From an uncultured Pelagibacteraceae bacterium (GTDB taxonomy: Bacteria > Pseudomonadota > Alphaproteobacteria > Pelagibacterales > Pelagibacteraceae): a stretch of DNA of 39,796 bases. The position numbers and the translations under genes were made by a program. The notes below the pieces were generated by a model. The model was given only the letters and a program-made list of their open reading frames with translations, was not told the origin of the DNA and made no database searches. Positions 33,454-39,796 of the stretch are shown here, one piece after another. Position 1 is the stretch's first letter; each line of letters starts with the position of its first letter. Where the stretch lies: contig CACMAZ010000012.1 of the NCBI GenBank assembly GCA_902611815.1, positions 1-39,796 on the forward strand, read 5' to 3'.

Positions 33454-34629
33454 TTATTTGTTTTTAAGTAAAGAGAACTGTATTAAATCAATATTTTTTG
33501 ATCTAAAGCCAGCTTCACAATAAGATAAGTAGAAATTCCACATTCTCTTAAATGTGTTATCAAAACCCTGCTTAGATATATGTTCCCAACTTTTAAAAAA
33601 TTTCTCTCTCCAAATTTTAAGAGTATTGCTGTAATGCGCTCCATAAGAATTACATTGTGTAAACTCTAGACCAGTATTTTTTGCATATTCAACTAAAGAG
33701 TTTTTTGATGGAAGAAATCCACCTGGGAAAATATATTTTTGAATAAAATCCTCTTTTTTTTTATATCTATTGAATAGTTTATCATCAATTGTGATTGCTT
33801 GAATTGCTGCTTTGCCATCATCTTTTAAATACTTTTTAATACTTTGAAAATAGTTTTTAAGATAGTCTTGTCCTACTGCTTCAATCATTTCAATTGAAGC
33901 AATTGAATTATATTTATTTTTTACATCTCTATAATCTTGCATTTTAATATTGATTTTTTCGTTAAGACCTATTTTATAAATTCTATTTTTAGCATAATCG
34001 AATTGTTTTTTTGAAATTGTTATACAATCTAGCTTAACATCATAATTTTTTCCTATGAATTCCGCGAAACCGCCCCATCCACAACCTATCTCTAAAACTT
34101 TGTCACCAATTTTAGGCTTAATAAGTGAAGTTAATTTTTTATATTTATTTATTTGTGCTTTTTCCAAATCTAATTTATCATTTTCAAAAATGGCACTAGA
34201 GTAAGTTAAAGTATCGTCTAACCAAAGGGAAAAAAACTCGTTTCCTAAATCATAATGTTTTGAGATATTTTTTTTACTATTTGATTTCGTATTTTTATTA
34301 AAGATATTTTTTAAATAATTAATAAATGATAGGTCTAAAATACCTGAAAACTTATGTACAATTTCAATATTTTTAGCGGTTAGTTCTATCAACTTTGATA
34401 AATTGTCAGTTTCAAATTCGTTATTCATGTAGGCCTCCGCCATACCAATGCTACCTTTTGATATTATTTTTTTAAAAAAATCTGATCTATTGATTTTCAC
34501 AAAAACAATTAAATTTTCATCATCACCAAATATGTGTTTGCTTTGATCATAATCTGTTACTATGATCTTTCCATACTTAATCAATTTTAACGCTGAAAAG
34601 GCTATTTTTTTTGAAAAATTATTAATCAT
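33454..34629 (-). CDS. Cyclopropane-fatty-acyl-phospholipid synthase family methyltransferase
   Basis: SAM-dependent enzyme acting on unsaturated acyl chains of membrane lipids. The 391-residue product has ISKHYDLGNEFFSLWLDDTLTYSSA (shortened: HYDLGNEFFSLWLDDT) at about 125-147, the SAM motif VLEIGCGWGGFAE (178-190), SIEMIEAVG, and the C-terminal YCEAGFRSKNIDLIQ (from 370). These are CFA-synthase hallmarks. Relatives methylate rather than cyclopropanate, including enzymes in furan fatty acid formation, so the exact product is open. It overlaps DUF1365 by 1 base. SAM methyl groups could be supplied by the upstream glycine cleavage genes. Confidence 0.87.
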   Translation of the reverse strand: MINNFSKKIAFSALKLIKYGKIIVTDYDQSKHIFGDDENLIVFVKINRSDFFKKIISKGSIGMAEAYMNNEFETDNLSKLIELTAKNIEIVHKFSGILDLSFINYLKNIFNKNTKSNSKKNISKHYDLGNEFFSLWLDDTLTYSSAIFENDKLDLEKAQINKYKKLTSLIKPKIGDKVLEIGCGWGGFAEFIGKNYDVKLDCITISKKQFDYAKNRIYKIGLNEKINIKMQDYRDVKNKYNSIASIEMIEAVGQDYLKNYFQSIKKYLKDDGKAAIQAITIDDKLFNRYKKKEDFIQKYIFPGGFLPSKNSLVEYAKNTGLEFTQCNSYGAHYSNTLKIWREKFFKSWEHISKQGFDNTFKRMWNFYLSYCEAGFRSKNIDLIQFSLLKNK

Positions 34630-35396
34630 TAATTTTCGTAACTAGTATTATTTTTAATTTTTAAGTTCTTTTTAACCAATTTAATGCCTTTCATCCAAAG
34701 TTTTAATGCCTCATAATGTATTGCTGAAATTATTTTGAGGGTCATTAAGGGATGTTTTAAATAAGATATTAGTAGATTTTTTGAGCTTAATTTTACTCTT
34801 TCACCATCTTGTGAAGCAAATAATAGTTTTCCCTCTTTGTCTCTCTGGTCGATAATTACTGAAAGTCTTTCGTTAGGAATCAGCACCTTAAAAAAATATT
34901 TTGATTCTAAATCCATAAAAGGTGATACATAAAATTTCTTTTTGCAATTATTAAAGATCTGTTTGTTTTTTATATCAATTTTAAAGACATAAGTATGTTG
35001 TTCCCCAAAAGTATTTTTAACCTCGTATAATATTGCAATTGGGTTTGAGTCTGCATCGTATATAAAAAAAATACTCAATGGATTAAAAACATACCCAAAT
35101 ATTCTTGGATAGCATAATATTTTAATTTTTATATTTGTTGTGGAAATATTCTTTTTTTTCAAAACATAAATTAACCAATCTTTAATTGAAGAGCCGTCTC
35201 TATAACCATGGTCTTTATCAAAAAAACTTAAAATATTAAATTTATTGTATGAAAAAAAAGCAATTTTCTTATCAAGTTCATTTATTTCATCAAGATCTAA
35301 GAAAAGAGAAAAAACACTATATTTAAAAAAATGTTTCCTAGGTTTAAACCTTTTATGAATTACGCTTCCAATATAAATACAAGAATTATTAATCAT
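34629..35396 (-). CDS. DUF1365 family protein
   Basis: A 255-residue protein of DUF1365, a family found almost always beside an FAD oxidoreductase and a CFA-type synthase. Typical segments are YIGSVIHKRFKPRKHFFKY at the N-terminus, VFSLFLDLDEI, LLCYPRIFGYVFNPLSIFF-type sequence (here ILCYPRIFGYVFNPLSIFF) at about 107-125, YEVKNTFGEQHTY and SPFMDLESKYFF. Biochemical role is unknown. It overlaps the FAD gene by 8 bases and the methyltransferase by 1, so coupled translation is likely. Confidence 0.88.
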   Translation of the reverse strand: MINNSCIYIGSVIHKRFKPRKHFFKYSVFSLFLDLDEINELDKKIAFFSYNKFNILSFFDKDHGYRDGSSIKDWLIYVLKKKNISTTNIKIKILCYPRIFGYVFNPLSIFFIYDADSNPIAILYEVKNTFGEQHTYVFKIDIKNKQIFNNCKKKFYVSPFMDLESKYFFKVLIPNERLSVIIDQRDKEGKLLFASQDGERVKLSSKNLLISYLKHPLMTLKIISAIHYEALKLWMKGIKLVKKNLKIKNNTSYEN

Positions 35397-36624
35397 TCAA
35401 AAATTTAATCATCTCTAATGTAGATTTAATGCCATCTTCATGAAATCCATAACCAAAGTAACTACCACAAAATAATATATTTTTTTTATTTTGTATCAAA
35501 TGTAAATTTTTCTGATTTTTTAATGTATTATGATCATAATAAGGGTGAGTAAATTCAACTTTCTTTATTATCTTATCTGTATTTATATGTTCAAAAGGAT
35601 TCAGAGTTAAAAAAATATTTTTATTTATTTTGAAATTTTGGAGTAAATTTAACCAATAAGTTACAGAACTATTTTTTTCTGAAATTGATGTGTTCCATGC
35701 GGACCAATTAAATTTTTTTTGAGGCATAACTACTTCATCAGAGTGAATTATAGCTAAATTTTTTTTATATTGAAAACTTCCCAAAATTTTATCTTCCTCC
35801 TCAGATTTATCCTCTATCATTTTTTTTGCTTCATCAGCATGAGTAGCAATAATAACTTTATCGTAATCAAAATATTCATTTTCTGAACCATAAAAAATTC
35901 TTACAAAATTTGAAATTCTCTTGATTTTCTCGATTTTGTAATTTTTAAAATGCTCACCGCTAATTTTTTCTATTACTTTATTTACATATTGTCTGCTTCT
36001 GTTTTTTACTGTGTACCACTGTGGTCTTTTACTTAAATTAAATAAACCATGATTTTGAAAAAACTTCATAAAAAATTTAATTGGCATTTTTTTTGCATCA
36101 TAAGGTGGCATTGACCAAATGGCAGATACCATGGGAATTAAGTGGTAATTAATAAAATATTCTGAATGTTTTTCGTTAACTAGATATTCGCCAAGGCTTA
36201 TATCTTCATTAAATTTATTTAATTTAGAACTTTTTTTATAAAATTTTAATATTTCTAAAAACATTTTAAAAAAATCAAAATTAAATAAGTTTTTTTTATG
36301 AGAGAAAATACCTTTTAATCCTTTTCCACAATATTCTAAATCTATGTCTTTAGACATAAATGATAAGCTCATATTGCTTTTTTCTATTTCTACGTCTATT
36401 TCTTTGAAAAAATTAATTAAATTTGGATAAGTTTTTTTATTAAAAACAATAAAACCAATATCTGCATGAATTTTATTCGTATATTCGTTTAATTTTATAT
36501 CAATTGTGTGAGAGTGCCCTCCAAAACGATCTTCTTTTTCAAATAAATCGACTTTATGTTTTTTTGATAAAAAATATGCAGCACTTAATCCTGAAATACC
36601 TGAGCCAATGACTGCAACTTTCAT
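35389..36624 (-). CDS. FAD/NAD(P)-dependent oxidoreductase of the CFA/DUF1365 cluster
   Basis: A 411-residue flavoprotein of the amine oxidase/phytoene desaturase type: VIGSGISGLSAAYFLSKKH (residues 5-23), FEKEDRFGGHSHT, and a C-terminal FCGSYFGYGFHEDGI. Members with this GGHSHT motif are regularly encoded with DUF1365 and CFA-type synthases and may oxidise or desaturate methylated acyl chains; the exact reaction here is inferred. It starts 5 bases after the gcvP stop on the same strand, so it appears to be cotranscribed with glycine cleavage genes. Confidence 0.85.
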   Translation of the reverse strand: MKVAVIGSGISGLSAAYFLSKKHKVDLFEKEDRFGGHSHTIDIKLNEYTNKIHADIGFIVFNKKTYPNLINFFKEIDVEIEKSNMSLSFMSKDIDLEYCGKGLKGIFSHKKNLFNFDFFKMFLEILKFYKKSSKLNKFNEDISLGEYLVNEKHSEYFINYHLIPMVSAIWSMPPYDAKKMPIKFFMKFFQNHGLFNLSKRPQWYTVKNRSRQYVNKVIEKISGEHFKNYKIEKIKRISNFVRIFYGSENEYFDYDKVIIATHADEAKKMIEDKSEEEDKILGSFQYKKNLAIIHSDEVVMPQKKFNWSAWNTSISEKNSSVTYWLNLLQNFKINKNIFLTLNPFEHINTDKIIKKVEFTHPYYDHNTLKNQKNLHLIQNKKNILFCGSYFGYGFHEDGIKSTLEMIKFLND

Positions 36625-36629
36625 TAATT

Positions 36630-39500
36630 TTAAGCTGCGTCTTCTTTAAACTCATCCATACTTGGGCAAGTACAGAATATATTTTTGTCTCCATATACGT
36701 TATCTACTCTAGCAACTGGTGGCCAAAATTTATTGCTTTTCAAATATTTAGATGGGTAAGCTGCCTCTTCACGTGTGTATTTATGGCTCCATTCATCAGA
36801 TGAAAGCTCTAAATCTGTGTGAGGCGCATTTTTTATAGGATTGTCTATTTTATCAAATTTACCAGATTTTATATTGTCAATTTCAGATTTGATTTTAATA
36901 AGCGTATCACAGAATCTATTTATCTCTCTCAAATTTTCACTCTCAGTTGGTTCTATCATCATGGTACCAGAGACAGGCCAGGACATAGTTGGCGCATGAA
37001 AACCGTAATCAATTAATCTTTTCGCAATATCTTCCTCAGTTATTCCTGTTTCTGATTTAATATTTCTAATATCAATAATACATTCGTGGGCCACATTGCC
37101 ATTTGATCCTTTATACAAAATTGGAAAGTGATCTTTTAATCTATGGGCTATATAATTTGCATTCAATATCGCAACCTGAGTAGCAAGCTTTAATCCAGCT
37201 GATCCCATCATTTTAATATACATCCAAGAAATTGATAAAATGCTTGAACTTCCCCAAGGTGCTGCAGAAACTGCCCCAATTCCAGATGTTGGTCCACAAT
37301 CTTTTATTACTGGGTGGTTGGGCAAGTAAACTTGTAAATGTCTTTTACAAGCAATTGGTCCCATTCCAGGTCCTCCCCCGCCATGAGGAATACAAAATGT
37401 TTTATGTAAATTAATATGACAAACGTCTGGACCAAAATTTCCTGGTTTAGCAATTCCCACTAATGCATTTAGGTTCGCACCATCCATATAAACCTGGCCA
37501 CCATGTTTATGAACTAACTCACAAATATCTGATATTTTTTCTTCGAACACTCCATGAGTGGATGGGTAAGTTACCATTAATGCTCCAAGGTTTTCAGAAT
37601 GTTGCTCTGCTTTTTTCTTTAAGTCATCGAAATCAACATTTCCTTCTTTATCACAATTAACAACAACAACTTTCATTCCAGTCATTTGTGCGCTTGCCGG
37701 ATTAGTACCATGTGCTGAACTTGGAATTAAACATATGTTTCTATTGGCCTCGCCTCTATCTAAATGATACTTTCGGATAACCATTAAGCCCGCATATTCA
37801 CCTTGAGCACCTGCATTAGGTTGAAGAGAAACACCCGAAAAACCAGTTATGGAACGCAACCAATTTTTTAGATCAGTAAATAGATCTCTGAATCCCTCCA
37901 TTTGTTCAATTGGGACAAATGGATGAGGTTCTGCAAACTCTTTCCATGAAATTGGGATCATCTCTGCGGCAGCATTTAGCTTCATTGTGCATGAACCAAG
38001 TGCAATCATTGTTCTATTCAATGCTATATCCTTATCTTCTAATCTTTTTAAATATCTCAACATTTCAGTTTCAGAATGGTATGAGTTGAAAACTGGATGT
38101 TCTAAATATTTTGAGGTTCTTAATAAGTTTTTTGGAAGATTAGGTAAACTTACTGAGGGATCTTCTTTTTTGATTGACTCTGCTGCGTTAAAAATTTTTA
38201 ACAATTGATTTACTCTATAAACATTCTTTCTTTCATCAAAAGAAACTGCAAGCATTTCAGAATTTACTTTACGTATGTTAACTTTTTGATTTAAAGCATT
38301 TTTGTAAATTTGATCAGTTTTTTCCTTAGTAATGATTGTGACAGTATCAAAAAAATAATTGGAATAAAGTTCATATCCAGACTGTTTTATTTTATCGGCA
38401 AAACTTTTTGCTAATTGTGAGACTCTTTCAGAAATTTTCTTAATTCCATCTGGGCCGTGATAAATAGAATATGCTGCTGATACAATTGCTAATAGAGCTT
38501 GGGCAGTGCAAATGTTGCTTGTCGCCTTGTCTCTTCTGATATGTTGCTCTCTAGTTTGCAAGGACAATCTATATGCCTTGTTACCGTGTCTATCAACTGA
38601 CACACCAACAATTCTTCCTGGCATTGATCTTTTGTACTCATCTTTTGTTGCAAAAAAAGCTGCGTGTGGACCTCCATATCCCATTGGAATACCAAATCTT
38701 TGTGAGCTTCCAACTGCTATATCAGCACCAAGTTCTCTTGGTGTTTTTAATTTTGCTAATGCTAACAAATCACAAGCTAATACAGCCTTACCATTTTTTT
38801 TATGAATTTTGCTAATTGCTTCACTTGGGTCTTTAATATCTCCTAAAGTTCCAGGATATTGTAAAATTCCACAAACTAAATCTTCTTTTAACTCGTCTAG
38901 AACCTTATCTTCTTTACCAACCAATACTTTTAAACCTAACGGTTCAGCTCTAGTTTGAATTACATTTATTGTTTGAGGATGACAATCCTCAGATACAAAA
39001 ACTAAATTACTATCTTTTTTGTTTAATCTGTGACTTAGGCCCATAGCCTCCGCTGCTGCTGTACCCTCATCTAATAAAGAGGCATTAGCGATATCCATTC
39101 CTGTAAAGTCAACTATCATTTGTTGAAAATTTAATAACATCTCAAGTCTTCCCTGAGCTACTTCTGGCTGATAAGGCGTATATGAAGTATACCAACCTGG
39201 ATTTTCTAATATATTTCTTAAAATTACATAAGGTGTATACGTTCCATAATAACCCATACCAATAAAATTTGAGTAAACATGATTTTTTTTTGATATTGCT
39301 CTTAATTTTCTTAAAGCTTCATATTCTGAATTTGATTCACCAATGTTTAATTCACCTCTAAACTTTATTTTTTCTGGTACTGTGCTGTCAATTAAATCAT
39401 CTAGTGATTGATAATTTAATTCTTTTAACATTTTTGATTGATCTTCTTTAGAAGGTCCAATGTGTCTCTTTAAAAAATCTTTTTCTGAATTTGGTAACAT
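36630..39500 (-). CDS. gcvP: Glycine dehydrogenase (decarboxylating), P-protein
   Basis: GcvP is the PLP enzyme that decarboxylates glycine and passes the aminomethyl group to the lipoyl arm of GcvH. The 956-residue product is the full-length fused type (both halves in one chain). It begins with the family's FLKRHIGPSKEDQSKML, has the N-terminal half with VGSSQRFGIPMGYGGPH, and the C-terminal half with RTMIALGSCTMKLNA, SAHGTNPASA and NLHKTFCIPHGGGGPG containing the PLP lysine near 700. Its ATG overlaps the gcvH stop by 1 base (TAATG). Downstream it runs 5 bases from the FAD oxidoreductase of the lipid cluster. Confidence 0.97.
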   Translation of the reverse strand: MLPNSEKDFLKRHIGPSKEDQSKMLKELNYQSLDDLIDSTVPEKIKFRGELNIGESNSEYEALRKLRAISKKNHVYSNFIGMGYYGTYTPYVILRNILENPGWYTSYTPYQPEVAQGRLEMLLNFQQMIVDFTGMDIANASLLDEGTAAAEAMGLSHRLNKKDSNLVFVSEDCHPQTINVIQTRAEPLGLKVLVGKEDKVLDELKEDLVCGILQYPGTLGDIKDPSEAISKIHKKNGKAVLACDLLALAKLKTPRELGADIAVGSSQRFGIPMGYGGPHAAFFATKDEYKRSMPGRIVGVSVDRHGNKAYRLSLQTREQHIRRDKATSNICTAQALLAIVSAAYSIYHGPDGIKKISERVSQLAKSFADKIKQSGYELYSNYFFDTVTIITKEKTDQIYKNALNQKVNIRKVNSEMLAVSFDERKNVYRVNQLLKIFNAAESIKKEDPSVSLPNLPKNLLRTSKYLEHPVFNSYHSETEMLRYLKRLEDKDIALNRTMIALGSCTMKLNAAAEMIPISWKEFAEPHPFVPIEQMEGFRDLFTDLKNWLRSITGFSGVSLQPNAGAQGEYAGLMVIRKYHLDRGEANRNICLIPSSAHGTNPASAQMTGMKVVVVNCDKEGNVDFDDLKKKAEQHSENLGALMVTYPSTHGVFEEKISDICELVHKHGGQVYMDGANLNALVGIAKPGNFGPDVCHINLHKTFCIPHGGGGPGMGPIACKRHLQVYLPNHPVIKDCGPTSGIGAVSAAPWGSSSILSISWMYIKMMGSAGLKLATQVAILNANYIAHRLKDHFPILYKGSNGNVAHECIIDIRNIKSETGITEEDIAKRLIDYGFHAPTMSWPVSGTMMIEPTESENLREINRFCDTLIKIKSEIDNIKSGKFDKIDNPIKNAPHTDLELSSDEWSHKYTREEAAYPSKYLKSNKFWPPVARVDNVYGDKNIFCTCPSMDEFKEDAA

Positions 39501-39796
39501 TATGCTGATGTCTCCTTTGCAAATTTATCGTACTCTTCTTTATTCATAAGAGTATCAAGTTCTGATTTATCTTTTAACTTTAATTTAAAAAACCATGCTC
39601 CACCCTCTGGGTCAGCATTGATTTTTGATGGGTCATCAACAATTGATTGATTAATTTCTACAACCTCACCACTTACTGGCGTATAAACATCGCTAGCAGC
39701 TTTTGTCGACTCTACCACCCCTGCACTTCCGTCTTTTTCAACATTAGATCCTTTCTCAGGTAATTCAGCAAAAACTATATCGCCTAACATTTCAGT
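39500..39796 (-). CDS. gcvH: Glycine cleavage system H protein (N-terminus outside window)
   Basis: GcvH carries the aminomethyl intermediate on a lipoyl-lysine between the P, T and L proteins. The frame is open to the right edge of the window, so the true start is beyond it; the ATG at 39790 is internal (the frame continues upstream as T-E before M-L-G-D-I-V-F). The lipoylation site is the Lys in [12 protein letters not shown], followed by [11 protein letters not shown] and the C-terminal [12 protein letters not shown]. About 98 C-terminal residues of a normal ~125 are visible. gcvP follows with a 1-base overlap. Confidence 0.95.
   Translation of the reverse strand, partial: TEMLGDIVFAELPEKGSNVEKDGSAGVVESTKAASDVYTPVSGEVVEINQSIVDDPSKINADPEGGAWFFKLKLKDKSELDTLMNKEEYDKFAKETSA

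Noticed and set aside
38489..38815. Open frames opposite and across gcvP
   Set aside because: Shadows of the strongly conserved gcvP frame; no family resemblance in the translations.
39500..39796. Glycine riboswitch for the gcv genes
   Set aside because: The 5' end of the operon lies beyond the right edge, so the region where a riboswitch would be is not in the window.
1..39796. CRISPR arrays, insertion sequences, tRNA or rRNA genes, prophage genes
   Set aside because: None seen: no spaced repeats, transposase motifs, cloverleaf-like segments or phage proteins, and coding sequence fills nearly all of the window.

Overview
The window looks like a piece of a streamlined, very AT-rich alphaproteobacterial genome, most plausibly SAR11 (Pelagibacterales). 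The reasons are the strong A/T bias in third codon positions and spacers, lysine/asparagine/isoleucine-rich proteins, almost no intergenic DNA, many overlapping start and stop codons, and an alphaproteobacterial gene order around lptF-lptG-lptD-surA-pdxA-rsmA, gmk-acpP-fabG-fabD, rpsF-rpsR-rplI-dnaB and cvpA-purF. The lineage call is inferred from gene content and composition; no database comparison was possible. No rRNA, tRNA, insertion sequence, CRISPR array or prophage gene was seen, and no stretch above 300 bases lacks a gene.

Left part (1-20 kb): conserved housekeeping. It holds purM (5'-truncated by the window) and purN, then pepA-ndk on the minus strand. Next comes an outer-membrane biogenesis operon, lptF-lptG-lptD-surA-pdxA-rsmA, in which lptG carries a one-base frameshift. 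The minus-strand fatty-acid operon fabD-fabG-acpP-gmk follows. A long plus-strand run then carries rpsF-rpsR-rplI, dnaB, an RND/MMPL exporter, cvpA and purF.

Middle part (20-30 kb): accessory and metabolic genes. These are an HD-domain protein resembling PhnZ-type diiron oxygenases, a DUF255/YyaL thioredoxin-fold protein, an EamA transporter, an MFS transporter and an unrecognised proline-free coiled-coil protein preceded by a hairpin that touches its start codon. A minus-strand EamA transporter plus glycine amidinotransferase pair follows, then a NifU-like Fe-S scaffold, an HPP membrane protein and a single-subunit NAD-dependent formate dehydrogenase.

Right part (30-39.8 kb): a minus-strand tspO / FAD amine oxidoreductase / 2OG-Fe(II) oxygenase operon stands back to back with an SDR gene. 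The SDR converges on a tightly packed block read gcvH-gcvP-FAD oxidoreductase-DUF1365-CFA-type methyltransferase-DUF3833 lipoprotein. The last four plus the SDR match a lipid-modification set known elsewhere with the RpoE-ChrR singlet-oxygen response. Here it lies directly behind glycine cleavage genes, with no sigma factor or ChrR in view. Glycine, one-carbon and formate metabolism (gcvHP, FDH, amidinotransferase, sarcosine-oxidase-like FAD protein) is a recurring theme on this side.
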